Below the pieces are notes generated by a model, which made no database searches, had not been told where the DNA came from, and saw only the letters and a list, made by a program, of their open reading frames with translations. DNA of 64,000 nt from a bacterium BMS3Bbin08. GTDB taxonomy: Bacteria > Nitrospirota > Thermodesulfovibrionia > UBA6902 > BMS3Bbin08. Each line of letters opens with the position of its first letter. The first letter of the stretch is position 1. This document shows positions 41,683-50,211 of this stretch, one piece after another. The DNA is taken from assembly GCA_002897775.1 (NCBI GenBank), contig BDTR01000029.1, forward strand, positions 5,001 through 69,000, read 5' to 3'. A program made the position numbers and the translations under genes.

Positions 41683-43155
41683 TTAATTAGGTGTGATCGT
41701 GATAAAGACTGTTGAACCTTTCCGAAAGACCAGAAGCAATACCTCTTCATTCGGCTTTATCTTTGATACTACTGATTCATAATCTTCCAGGCCTGATACA
41801 GCTTGTCTGTTTATTTCCAGGATAACATCACCCATCAAAAGCCTTGTCTCAGCAGGGCTGCCGGCTTTAACGCCCGAGATAACAACACCCTTTATCCTCT
41901 CCGGTAGATCTAACTGCTGGTAAATAGCAGGTGTCAGGTTCTGTACGCTTACCCCTTTTAACGCATTTTTATAATCAGTAGTCGGCTGCGGGGCCTGTGC
42001 TTCACCAGGAAGCTCCCCTATGATAACTGTGAGTTTTTCGTACTTGCCGTTTCTGATGACGGTCAGGTCAACCGAATCACCCGGATGAGTGCTTGCAACT
42101 GTATTTCTCAGGTTATAAGGCTCTTCAACTTTCTCATTGTTAAAGTCAACAATAACGTCTCCTCTGAGAATGCCCGCCTGCTCCGCGGGACTGCCTTCAA
42201 CAACATCAGCAACCAGGGCGCCGAACTCCTCTTCCAGTTCGAACTGTCGGGCAAGCTCTGAAGTGATCGGCTGAACTGATACCCCGAGCCATCCCCTGAT
42301 AACTTTTCCCTGCGTGATCAAACTGTCTATTACAGTCTTGGCCATGTTACTTGGGATCGCAAAGCCTATACCCTGGTACCCTCCGGTTCTGCTGAATATA
42401 GCAGTGTTGATCCCTACAAGTTCTGCCTTTGCGTTAACAAGGGCGCCGCCTGAATTACCGGGGTTAATGGCAGCGTCTGTCTGAATAAAATCTTCGTACT
42501 CCGCAATTCCTACATTTGCGCGTCCAACCGCGCTGACTATACCCATTGTGACGGTCTGGTTTAAACCATAAGGGCTTCCTATCGCGAGCACAAGTTCTCC
42601 GACTTTTAATTTGTCAGAGTCTCCCCAACTGATGGCCTTCAGGTCAGTGGCAGCTATTTTTATTACGGAAAGGTCTGTTTTCGGGTCAGTGCCTATTACC
42701 TTCCCTTTGAACTGTTTTTTGTCCGGAAGAAGAACATTTATTTCGTCAGCGCCTTTGATAACATGGTTGTTCGTAAGTATATATCCGTCAGCTGATACAA
42801 CCACACCGGAGCCGAGACTTGCTTTCTTGAACTCCCTGGGCTGATTCGGATGTTTGAACCTGTCGCCGAAGAATCGCCTAAAAAAAGGATCATCAAACAA
42901 CGGGCCGCCAGGACTGCCCGCCATCTTCATGGTCCGTGTAGTCGAAATATTAACTATCGACGGTTTAACGATCTCAGCCACTTCTGCCATGGCCTGGCTG
43001 GTCTTTGTCATGAAGTCTATTGTTTCCTGTGAAACCACCGGATCTTCCGCGTATGCATTCGGCTGAAGGTCCGGAAGGAGGTAAAGCGCTGAACATATCG
43101 CAAATAAAAGGGTAACTATTGGCAAAATTCCATGAGATTTCATCTTTAAATTCAT
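41683..43155 (-). CDS. degP: DegP/HtrA-type periplasmic serine protease
   Basis: 490 residues with an N-terminal signal segment (ILPIVTLLFAICSALYLL). The trypsin-like domain has the catalytic His in LTNNHVIKGADE, Asp in DPKTDLSVIKI and Ser in NPGNSGGALVNA. Two PDZ domains follow (about 290-385 and 400-490). It degrades or refolds damaged envelope proteins. The AAAGGA ribosome binding site is seven bases before the ATG. The upstream 430 bases contain only repeats, so the gene is probably transcribed alone. Confidence 0.95.
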   Translation of the reverse strand: MNLKMKSHGILPIVTLLFAICSALYLLPDLQPNAYAEDPVVSQETIDFMTKTSQAMAEVAEIVKPSIVNISTTRTMKMAGSPGGPLFDDPFFRRFFGDRFKHPNQPREFKKASLGSGVVVSADGYILTNNHVIKGADEINVLLPDKKQFKGKVIGTDPKTDLSVIKIAATDLKAISWGDSDKLKVGELVLAIGSPYGLNQTVTMGIVSAVGRANVGIAEYEDFIQTDAAINPGNSGGALVNAKAELVGINTAIFSRTGGYQGIGFAIPSNMAKTVIDSLITQGKVIRGWLGVSVQPITSELARQFELEEEFGALVADVVEGSPAEQAGILRGDVIVDFNNEKVEEPYNLRNTVASTHPGDSVDLTVIRNGKYEKLTVIIGELPGEAQAPQPTTDYKNALKGVSVQNLTPAIYQQLDLPERIKGVVISGVKAGSPAETRLLMGDVILEINRQAVSGLEDYESVVSKIKPNEEVLLLVFRKGSTVFITITPN

Positions 43156-43481
43156 TTTATGTCCTTTCTTCCGAGTTATGGAACTCCACGGGCAAGCCCG
43201 CCTGTCGGCCCGCTTCGCCGTCCGCCTCGGCGTAGCCGAGGGAAGCCGGGCCGAAGCACTCTGTTCTGCGAAGGCGGATGATCTCGTGATCTCCGTAGAT
43301 TATATATATTCGAAATGTCCTGAGTCAACACAGGGCAGGGTTTACCCCAATACATCTCTGAATACTCCGAGATGTGGACAATGGGGTTTACCCCAATACA
43401 TCTCTGAATACTCCGAGATGTGGACAATGGGGTTTACAAATAGGATTCCTTCAATTATCATTTAGAACATCTAACGATGTT
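43156..43481. repeat. Repeat-filled spacer between degP and nadE
   Basis: At about 43190-43265 there is a GC-rich palindromic fragment (GCCCGCCTGTCGGCCCGC, CCTCGGCGTAGCCGAGG). At 43339-43430 two identical 46-bp units stand in tandem, each starting GGTTTACCCCAATACATCTC and containing the palindromic pair ACATCTC/GAGATGT; a partial third begins at 43431. The GGGGTTTACC junction is shared with the CCCCGTTAGAAA elements. No gene is seen. Confidence 0.7.
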
Positions 43482-43561
43482 TGATTACACAGATAAAAAA
43501 AGATTGTAGATAGATGAAGACAATCTGTGTAATCATCCTTAAAAATCGGTGTAATCAGCTA
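43482..43561. repeat. GATTACA-type dispersed repeat upstream of nadE
   Basis: Words GATTACACAGAT, ATCTGTGTAATCAT and ATCGGTGTAATCAG fill the segment. The right edge is GTAATCAGCTATAAT, whose TATAAT may be the -10 box of nadE; the AGGAGG ribosome binding site comes 12 bases later. Confidence 0.6.
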
Positions 43562-43584
43562 TAATTTATAGCAGGAGGCTGCAA

Positions 43585-45288
43585 TTGAAGAAACTCAGAC
43601 TGGCCCTTGCACAGATCAACCCTGTTGTCGGCGACCTTGACGGTAATGCCCGGAAGATCATCGCTTTCATTAAAAAAGCGCGCGGAATTAAAGCGGATCT
43701 TATTGCCTTTCCTGAACTGTCTGTGACAGGGTATCCGCCTGAAGACCTTCTGTTGAAACCTCATTTTATAGAAGACAACATCAAGACACTTAACCGGGTC
43801 AGGGCCGCTTCAAAAGGAATAACCACTATCGTGGGTTTTGTGGACAGCGATAAAAGCGCGCTGTTCAATGCGGCCGCAATAATATCAAACGGCAGGCTTA
43901 TTGATGTTTATCATAAAAAGCATCTGCCTAACTACGGGGTTTTTGATGAGTACCGTTATTTCAGGCCGGGTAAAAGATATCCTGTCTATGAACTCAGGGG
44001 AATTAATATCGGAGTAAATATCTGTGAAGATATATGGCATGAGAAAGGCCCTGCCGGCGTCCAGGCCCATGCGGGCGCGGAGTTGATCATAAATATTAAC
44101 GCGTCGCCGTATCATATGGGAAAAGCGTCTTTCAGGGAACAACTGGTCACAACACGAGCCTCGAAAAACAACGTGACGATCGCGTATGTGAACATGGTCG
44201 GGGGACAGGACGAACTGATATTCGACGGAGGCAGTTTTGTTCTGGATAGTGAAGGTTCCCCGATCATAAAGGGAAAACAGTTTAAAGAGGAAATGGTCAC
44301 AGTTGACCTTGTGATCAGGGTCAAAAGACAGAAGGGCAGAGGCGTTCAGAAAAAAGGCGCTGAAAAAATAAAATTACCCGCGGCATCTGTTAGAGGTCAA
44401 AAGCCGGCTATCAGAATAAAGCGATCTTCTGTGATGTCAGCGCCGGAAGAAGTCTATAGCGCTCTTTTGCTCGGAACAAAAGATTACGCGCGTAAGAACG
44501 GCTTTAACGGAGTAGTGATAGGCCTGAGCGGCGGAGTTGATTCCGCGCTTGTGGCCGCGATCGCTGTTGACGCCCTTGGGAAGAAAAATGTCCATGGATT
44601 GTTCATGCCGTCCCCTTATACTTCAAATGAAAGCTTTGAAGATGTTCACAAACTCGCCAAAAATCTCGGGATAAAGGTAACAGAGGTGCCCATCAGCAAT
44701 ATATTCAAGACATATCTGAAAGATCTGAAGAAACACTTCAGAAAAACCAGGGCCGGCATAACTGAAGAGAACCTCCAGGCAAGAATAAGAGGAAATATAT
44801 TGATGGCATTTTCGAACAAATTCGGCTGGCTTGTTCTTACGACCGGAAACAAGTCTGAAATGAGCGTTGGTTATGCCACTCTTTATGGTGATATGGCAGG
44901 TGGTTTTGCTGTTATCAAAGATGTGCCCAAGACCCTTGTCTACGACCTCTGCGGGTGGAGAAACGCGAAACAGGCGGGGGAGGTGATCCCTGACAGGGTA
45001 TTGTGGAAAGAGCCTACAGCTGAACTCAAGCCGGACCAGCTGGATGTGGATACACTGCCGCCCTATCAGGAGCTTGATCCGATCTTAAAGGCTTATATTG
45101 AAGAGGACAAGAGCTTTGATCAGATAATGAAGCTGGGGTGCGACGTGCAGTGCGCGCAAAATGTTATTCGGATGATCGACCTCTCAGAGTATAAGAGACG
45201 CCAGGCGCCTCCCGGCATAAAGATAACCTCCAGGGCGTTTGGAAAGGACAGGCGTTTTCCAATAACGAACAGGTATAAGAGCTTTTAA
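43585..45288 (+). CDS. nadE: Glutamine-dependent NAD+ synthetase
   Basis: NadE makes NAD from deamido-NAD using glutamine. 567 residues in two domains. The nitrilase-like glutaminase domain (1-260) has Glu in FPELSVTGYPPEDL, Lys in YHKKHLPNYGVFDE and Cys in GVNICEDIW. The ATP pyrophosphatase domain has VIGLSGGVDSALVAAIAVDA and TTGNKSEMSVGY. The start is TTG, chosen for the strong AGGAGG site. NAD supply is relevant to the SIR2-STAND protein, but the genes are not linked. Confidence 0.97.
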   Translation: MKKLRLALAQINPVVGDLDGNARKIIAFIKKARGIKADLIAFPELSVTGYPPEDLLLKPHFIEDNIKTLNRVRAASKGITTIVGFVDSDKSALFNAAAIISNGRLIDVYHKKHLPNYGVFDEYRYFRPGKRYPVYELRGINIGVNICEDIWHEKGPAGVQAHAGAELIININASPYHMGKASFREQLVTTRASKNNVTIAYVNMVGGQDELIFDGGSFVLDSEGSPIIKGKQFKEEMVTVDLVIRVKRQKGRGVQKKGAEKIKLPAASVRGQKPAIRIKRSSVMSAPEEVYSALLLGTKDYARKNGFNGVVIGLSGGVDSALVAAIAVDALGKKNVHGLFMPSPYTSNESFEDVHKLAKNLGIKVTEVPISNIFKTYLKDLKKHFRKTRAGITEENLQARIRGNILMAFSNKFGWLVLTTGNKSEMSVGYATLYGDMAGGFAVIKDVPKTLVYDLCGWRNAKQAGEVIPDRVLWKEPTAELKPDQLDVDTLPPYQELDPILKAYIEEDKSFDQIMKLGCDVQCAQNVIRMIDLSEYKRRQAPPGIKITSRAFGKDRRFPITNRYKSF

Positions 45289-45389
45289 AGACCGTGAACC
45301 GTGAACTGTGAATAGTGAACTGTTGAATACAACATTAAATCAGGCTGTCATTCCGGCTTGTCCGGAATCGTTTTTAATAACAAGGTGTT
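45289..45389. repeat. Short word repeat after nadE
   Basis: ACCGTGAACCGTGAACTGTG and AATAGTGAACTG form a degenerate tandem repeat right after the nadE stop, followed by GTCATTCCGGCTTGTCCGGA, a common dispersed palindrome fragment. Confidence 0.5.
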
Positions 45390-45630
45390 ATGATGGACAA
45401 AAGCTTTGCAGTTTATATTATGGCCAATGCCAGACCAACTCTCTATGTTGGAATAACTAACGATCTTATCAGGAGAGTATATGAGCATAAAAAGAATCTA
45501 AACCCGCGCAGTTTTACTGCCAAATATAATATACACACGTAAAGAATATGAGCAGACAAGAGAAGATAGGTCTCATTAAACAGACTAATGCGACAACCAG
45601 GGATTTATACGAAGATATTACAGGGTCGAT
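45390..45630 (+). pseudogene. Broken GIY-YIG endonuclease gene
   Basis: The first 50 codons give the family N terminus ([37 protein letters not shown]) and then a stop at 45540. About 20 bases later another frame encodes the usual family C terminus (EKIGLIKQTNATTRDLYEDI). The central part with the rest of the catalytic site is missing, so the gene has suffered an internal deletion. It is of the small stand-alone GIY-YIG type that is common and mobile in genomes. Confidence 0.8.
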
Positions 45631-45764
45631 TCCGGCGATCCCTGACAAGCAGGGACAGGCTCTGCCGGAATGACGGACAGTGGAGAATATAATGCAATTA
45701 TTCATGCAAAACCGGCAGATCAATAACCTTAAACTAAGTACGTTTCTAAACGTTGGAGGGTGAG

Positions 45765-46028
45765 ATGCATGCTCTAAGATTACTACGAATTGTTTTAGCA
45801 ATATCACTGCTAATTACTGCTTACGCCTGCACTGATCCTGACGTAAAAGAAAAGCCCGCTGTCTTTAAGCAGGTCCCTGAGATCCAGGAAATAATGCCTC
45901 AAAAGCCGGTGAAGATAAAACTCAAGCGAAACGCGAAAGGCAATTATGCATGGGATATCAGCGGAAATAACGCGGATGAGGTTTTAGAGACCGATAAAAA
46001 ATTAAAAGAGTCGTTCAAGAACGACTGA
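45765..46028 (+). CDS. Small putative lipoprotein
   Basis: 87 residues from ATG 45765, with a GGAGGG ribosome binding site just upstream. The N terminus has two Arg, a hydrophobic core (IVLAISLLITAYA) and a Cys at about 21 that fits a loose lipobox (AYAC). The rest is short and charged, with many Lys. I do not recognise the family. It stands alone between a broken GIY-YIG gene and a repeat. Confidence 0.6.
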   Translation: MHALRLLRIVLAISLLITAYACTDPDVKEKPAVFKQVPEIQEIMPQKPVKIKLKRNAKGNYAWDISGNNADEVLETDKKLKESFKND

Positions 46029-46133
46029 TTTCACAGATTAATAGACAAGATTACACAGATAGCTGCGGGATAAAGAGGCAGGTGGTTTAATCTGTGGCAT
46101 CATTGACTAATCGGTGTAATCAAGTATAATTAA
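46024..46133. repeat. GATTACA-type dispersed repeat with promoter-like end
   Basis: GATTTCACAGATTAATAG, GATTACACAGAT, TTTAATCTGTGG and AATCGGTGTAATCAAG form an inverted arrangement. It ends with TTGACT (about 46103-46108), 16 bases, then TATAAT, which could drive the small membrane protein gene that starts ten bases later. Confidence 0.6.
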
Positions 46134-46143
46134 GATTATACTA

Positions 46144-46395
46144 ATGAAACTTAAACCCTTAGCATTGGGAGTTGCAGCAGGTGTTTTGTGGGGAGGGTGT
46201 GTTTTTCTTACAACCCTGCTTTCAGTATACGCTGGATATGGAACTGCCTTTCTCGAGGCATTACCGCAGTCTTTTTATCCCGGCTATAAGATAACTCTTA
46301 CCGGGAGTTTTATAGGTCTGGGATATGGTCTGATTGACGGGTTTATCTTCGGATTGATTTTTGCCTGGATTTACAATAAGGCGGCCAAAGTTTAA
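46144..46395 (+). CDS. Small membrane protein of the bacteriophage-holin-like family
   Basis: 83 residues with two membrane segments (about 5-29 and 52-78) and the pattern LALGVAAGVLWGGCVFLTTL ... GSFIGLGYGLIDGFIFGLIF near the ends. Chromosomal proteins with this layout are usually labelled bacteriophage holin family, though they are not in prophages. No phage gene is nearby, so a lysis role is not supported. It probably has its own promoter in the preceding repeat. Confidence 0.7.
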   Translation: MKLKPLALGVAAGVLWGGCVFLTTLLSVYAGYGTAFLEALPQSFYPGYKITLTGSFIGLGYGLIDGFIFGLIFAWIYNKAAKV

Positions 46396-46427
46396 TAACA
46401 TTATCAATTAGCATCTCAGATTGGAAT

Positions 46428-47552
46428 TTATAATGAGAGATATCCTTCCACAAGGATATCCCTGCCAACTGTTCGTGCTTTAAGGTTCTTTATTCCTGTT
46501 GCCTTTTTAAGAAGATCAGGCGACATTCCTCCGACTGAAGGCATTGAGTCTGTTCCCCCGATCAACATCGGAGCGATAAATATCATTACCTTGTCAACGA
46601 TCTTGCCTGAAAGCGCAGAGGCATTGATCGATGAGCCACCTTCGATCATCACGCTTGTAATATCAAGCTTTCCAAGTCCCTTCATCAGGCTTTTCAGATT
46701 TACCCCGTTAGAAACCTTAGTTGAGGTTTTTTTCCTAATGAGGTCGTCAATAACCAGGACATAGGCGCCGCGTTTTTTTACTGACGCAATTTTATTTTTT
46801 GAGGCTTTTTTAGTTGTGGCAATTATGGTCTTATTGTCCTTATGCCCGAGAACCTTTGAATTAAGAGGTATCCGGAGCTTGCTGTCAGCAATTATCCTGT
46901 AAGGGTTCCTGCCTCCCTTTATTCTGCAGGTGAGGGACGGGTCGTCTTTTTTGACCGTGCCTATGCCGACAAGTACGGCGTCTACCTCGTTCCTTACGCG
47001 ATGAACGAGTTTTCTCGACTCTTCACCGGTTATCCATTTGGACTCGCCTTTGGCAGTTGCGATCTTACCGTCCAGACTTTGTGCCATTTTCAGTATTACA
47101 AACGGCTCTTTCTTTTTAATGAACTTTGCAAAGGCCTCGTTCATTTTGAGGGCTTCTTCTCTCATTAGTCCGATCTCGACATTAATACCGGCTTTTTTAA
47201 GTTCCCTGATGCCTTGGCCAGACACCTTTGGATTGGGGTCTTTCATAGCTACTACTACCTTTTTAATACCGGACTGAATGATTGCCTTTGTGCATGGCGG
47301 GGTCTTTTTGTCAGTGTGACAGCAGGGCTCAAGATTGATGTACAGCGTAGCGCCCCGGGCTTTTGAGCCGGCCTTTTTCAGGGCAACAATTTCAGCGTGA
47401 GCAGTGCCTGCTTTTTTATGAAAGCCTTCAGCAATTATTCTTTTTCCTTTGACAATAACAGCCCCAACCACAGGATTAGGGCTTGTCCTGCCCTTGCCTT
47501 TAGCGGCAAGCGCTAAAGCTTTTTTCATATATTTTTTATTTGAAATAGTCAT
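46428..47552 (-). CDS. ribD: Bifunctional riboflavin biosynthesis protein RibD
   Basis: RibD deaminates and then reduces the pyrimidine intermediate made from GTP. 374 residues. The deaminase domain has GTAHAEIVAL and the zinc ligands in EPCCHTDKKTPPCT. The reductase domain starts at about 150 (VILKMAQSLDGKIATAKGES, WITGEESRKLVHRVRNEVDA, VLVGIGTVKKDDPSLTCR). Residues near 280 (VSNGVNL) are encoded by half of a CCCCGTTAGAAA repeat that sits in frame. Other rib genes are not in the window. Start ATG 47552. Confidence 0.95.
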   Translation of the reverse strand: MTISNKKYMKKALALAAKGKGRTSPNPVVGAVIVKGKRIIAEGFHKKAGTAHAEIVALKKAGSKARGATLYINLEPCCHTDKKTPPCTKAIIQSGIKKVVVAMKDPNPKVSGQGIRELKKAGINVEIGLMREEALKMNEAFAKFIKKKEPFVILKMAQSLDGKIATAKGESKWITGEESRKLVHRVRNEVDAVLVGIGTVKKDDPSLTCRIKGGRNPYRIIADSKLRIPLNSKVLGHKDNKTIIATTKKASKNKIASVKKRGAYVLVIDDLIRKKTSTKVSNGVNLKSLMKGLGKLDITSVMIEGGSSINASALSGKIVDKVMIFIAPMLIGGTDSMPSVGGMSPDLLKKATGIKNLKARTVGRDILVEGYLSL

Positions 47553-47580
47553 CAAATTATTACGAATTAGTATAGAATTT

Positions 47581-47675
47581 TACCCCGTTAGAAATAAAGA
47601 GCATATTTTTAGCCCCGGCGGCTAATCTTAAGATTTAAAACCGCATCTAAACTTTTAAACTTTCTAACGGGGTTA
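47581..47675. repeat. Dispersed palindromic element, CCCCGTTAGAAA family
   Basis: Arms TACCCCGTTAGAAA (47581-47594) and TTTCTAACGGGGTTA (47661-47675) are perfect complements over 14 bases. The 66-base interior contains a smaller GCCCCGGCGGC-type hairpin. It lies upstream of ribD. It is the best-preserved copy of this family in the window. Confidence 0.8.
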
Positions 47676-47854
47676 ACAGAAATGAGGGGATTTAGAGCAG
47701 GGGGGATAATTATATGGAAAATGAGACAAATATTTCTTATAATTTAGAGGAAACCAGAACCAGAGGATTATCAAGGCAATGGACGGCGCTAATGTGCTTG
47801 CTGAGTATATTTACAATGGAAAAGGCCAGAGGGCCCCTACTTGCTACTTTTGTT
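47676..47854. other. Spacer with a possible RHS/YD-repeat coding remnant
   Basis: On the plus strand at about 47778-47836 one frame reads DGANVLAEYIYNGKGQR, which resembles the YD-repeat core of RHS proteins. There are no longer flanking matches, and the frame is closed nearby. This may be a short relic, or chance. Nothing else is seen here; the longer open frame from 47714 runs antisense through gspN and is not supported. Confidence 0.25.
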
Positions 47855-48637
47855 TTAAAGAAGCTTACCTTCAATCGGAATGACATAATAGCCGGGGGAG
47901 ATCTGGTACTTGCTGATAAGGGCTATTTCCAAAGGACTGAGCTCGTCAAAAGAGGGCATAAGCTCCAGGACAAGGTTCATGGACCCATGCGTTATATCCC
48001 CTTTTAACCTTGCATAGCCCCTTTCTCCGTCGAGGCTGATGGAAGTGATCTTAATGGTGCTTTGTTCAAGAAAAATGGCGCCCTGTATCTTTCGGAATGA
48101 ATTTATGGGAAGCGGCACCCCATGTATTGAGCCCTGTATGTCCGCGTCAGGGATACTGAATGTAATGTCCAAAGCGTTGTCTTTGAGGTTAAGGTCAGCT
48201 GAGATCAGGCCGGTACCTTCAAACCCTGCAGTCGCAAGGTACGGAATGGCGCTGATCTCCGCGCTGTCTATTTTCAGAGTGCCGCTTTCAGGCAGTTTAA
48301 ATTCTCCTTTTACGTTCCCTGTGCCGATCCTGCCGACCAGGGAAAAGGCCAGTTGTTTTTTAGCTAAGTAAAAAGGATTTATCCTGCTTGAGATGTCTGT
48401 GACGATCAGAGCGGTGTTCCCGTCTATCTCCAGGCCAAGGCTGTCTATATATACGGAAAAGAACAGGCCTTTTCTGAGTCCTTCTATGGAAACGCTTATG
48501 CTTGATCTGCCGTTATCTGATATTGAGTCCCTGATAGCGGACTCCAGCACACTGTTCGGAATTGCCAACAGCCAGGTGAAGAGTATGAATACGATTATAC
48601 AGGCGGCAATTAAAAGAAAATTTTTAAGTCTTGTCAT
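47855..48637 (-). CDS. gspN: Type II secretion system protein GspN
   Basis: 260 residues. One N-terminal membrane helix (FLLIAACIIVFILFTWLLA), then a beta-rich periplasmic region with repeated patterns (GLFFSVYIDSLGLEI, LKGDITHGSMNLVLEL). It matches the GspN form found with T2SS operons of Desulfobacterota-like bacteria rather than the enterobacterial one. It is the last gene of the T2SS operon and overlaps gspM by four bases (ATGA). Its role in secretion is not well defined. Confidence 0.8.
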   Translation of the reverse strand: MTRLKNFLLIAACIIVFILFTWLLAIPNSVLESAIRDSISDNGRSSISVSIEGLRKGLFFSVYIDSLGLEIDGNTALIVTDISSRINPFYLAKKQLAFSLVGRIGTGNVKGEFKLPESGTLKIDSAEISAIPYLATAGFEGTGLISADLNLKDNALDITFSIPDADIQGSIHGVPLPINSFRKIQGAIFLEQSTIKITSISLDGERGYARLKGDITHGSMNLVLELMPSFDELSPLEIALISKYQISPGYYVIPIEGKLL

Positions 48638-49146
48638 TTGCTAATAAGCGATGCTGTTAATTTCAGGATAAATTTATCAGGATCTTTGAAGGTTGTTCTT
48701 ATATCAGCGTTCTTGATCTTCATTGGGACAGGGGAATTCTCTATCTTGTAAAGCAGGTTAACCATTGTATTGAGGTCTATGTTCTCGATCTCCAGTTCAG
48801 CGTCCTCTTCCCTGTACTCTTTAACGCTTGTTTTGGCCAGAGGTTTAATGACCTTTGCGTCGACGCCCAGACTATTCAGCAACTGCTCCAGTGCGGACAC
48901 CACGCCGCTTACCTCTGTGAGACCGATCTTTTTTTCTTGTGATCTGACGATGTCCCTCATGTAAATAAGCTCTTCTTTGAGTGATGTCATCTCGCTTAAC
49001 TGGACTGCCAGGTTTTCATTGTTCTTTTCAAGCGCGTTGGAGGAGGCAAAGGTTATAACTGTAAATACCACGATCAGGACAGCGGCTGCAGCCGGTATGA
49101 GGGTGTATTTATCTGATAGTATTATTTTCCCGATCACAGGTTTCAT
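48634..49146 (-). CDS. gspM: Type II secretion system inner-membrane protein GspM
   Basis: 170 residues with one N-terminal membrane helix (YTLIPAAAAVLIVVFTVITF), a coiled segment (about 35-75) and a ferredoxin-like periplasmic domain (EYREEDAELEIENIDLNTMV). GspM pairs with GspL in the inner-membrane platform. It overlaps gspL and gspN by four bases each. Recognition rests on position and shape; sequence conservation in this family is low. Confidence 0.8.
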   Translation of the reverse strand: MKPVIGKIILSDKYTLIPAAAAVLIVVFTVITFASSNALEKNNENLAVQLSEMTSLKEELIYMRDIVRSQEKKIGLTEVSGVVSALEQLLNSLGVDAKVIKPLAKTSVKEYREEDAELEIENIDLNTMVNLLYKIENSPVPMKIKNADIRTTFKDPDKFILKLTASLISK

Positions 49147-50201
49147 GTCTTTAACCCCATAATTATTGAAAAAGTGATCTTTTTGTCAGGTAAGGACTCG
49201 GAGTCCAGAACCTTTACTTCCGTAAAAGCGGATGATAAAGCGCTTTTAAATGAATCAACATTTTCAAATGAGGACGCGGAGCCTTTTATTATTATGCCGG
49301 CCTTATCTATATTAAACTCGCCAAGGGTAATGTCCTCTTTCTGAAGTTCAGTTATCTGAAGCAGAATATCAAGGACCGGCATGCCCGCGAGAATGGCCTT
49401 TTTCCCCTTGAGGATCTTAAGGTTGGCACTGAACTGTCTCGATACATCGACTATTTTTTTGTCCTCGGGAAATGCTTCTCTAAATAGCGAGGATATTTCC
49501 TTTGTCAGCAGGGAGTTTTGTTTTTTTAAAGATATCCGCTTTGTAGCGATATCAGCGCCGAACATCAGCAGGAAGATCATAACGAGGACCGCTGTCACTC
49601 GTAAGGATTTTTTTATCCGGTCAATATCACCCTTATAAGCAAGGTCACCCTGCCGCAGGTTTATGGTCGGGGCCGCAAGTTCCTCTCCGGCGGCTCTTGC
49701 CCTGGTCTGTTCGTCAGCGACAGTACTGTCAAAAAGCTTTTCCGCGTTTTTACCTGAAAGCCTGAGGTCGATAGAGCTGACCATTACAGGCTCAAGTCCG
49801 ACCGATGAGAAAAGGTCGATCACTTCTCTCAGCTTTGTTTTTTCCACGCAAACCGCCAGAGCGCGGCTGCCGCTTTCAGTTAATTCCGTGACAACATGAT
49901 CAATAGAGTATTCAGAGGTATCGCCGAGAAGAAGACCCTCGAGTTCAAAGGAGATAGTGTCCTTTATCTTATCTTTATCAGAAAAAGGAAAGTCCAGTTC
50001 CCTAAGTGACAGAAGATCCGCAGGCACGCTCAGATACACATGTTCAACACGCGGAGCCGCGAGTGACGAAAGAACAGCCTGGCTTAACCCGCCTTCAAGA
50101 GGCCTGGATATAGTATCTATAAGCGTGTACTTCCCGCCTTTTTTTTCAAAAACATAAAAGCTGAGCTTCCCCTCCGTCCAGTCTATAAAGCCTGTCTTCA
50201 T
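49143..50201 (-). CDS. gspL: Type II secretion system protein GspL
   Basis: 352 residues. The N-terminal cytoplasmic part is an actin-like (PilM-type) fold with LSVPADLLSLRELDFPFSDK, which binds the GspE ATPase. One membrane helix lies at about 215-235 (VTAVLVMIFLLMFGADIA), followed by a periplasmic coil and ferredoxin-like domain. It is 10 bases after gspK and overlaps gspM. Confidence 0.88.
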   Translation of the reverse strand: MKTGFIDWTEGKLSFYVFEKKGGKYTLIDTISRPLEGGLSQAVLSSLAAPRVEHVYLSVPADLLSLRELDFPFSDKDKIKDTISFELEGLLLGDTSEYSIDHVVTELTESGSRALAVCVEKTKLREVIDLFSSVGLEPVMVSSIDLRLSGKNAEKLFDSTVADEQTRARAAGEELAAPTINLRQGDLAYKGDIDRIKKSLRVTAVLVMIFLLMFGADIATKRISLKKQNSLLTKEISSLFREAFPEDKKIVDVSRQFSANLKILKGKKAILAGMPVLDILLQITELQKEDITLGEFNIDKAGIIIKGSASSFENVDSFKSALSSAFTEVKVLDSESLPDKKITFSIIMGLKT

Positions 50202-50211
50202 TGCTATCCTT

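Noticed and set aside
43326-43440. Possible CRISPR array (tandem 46-bp units)
   Set aside because: The units are directly adjacent without spacers, only two full copies exist, and no cas gene is nearby.
46144-46395. Prophage remnant suggested by the holin-like gene
   Set aside because: No other phage gene is near it; the family is common on chromosomes outside prophages.
47714-48007. Open frame of 97 codons on the plus strand
   Set aside because: Its second half runs antisense through the well-supported gspN gene and it has no protein signature; the first half may hold a short RHS-like relic in another frame only.
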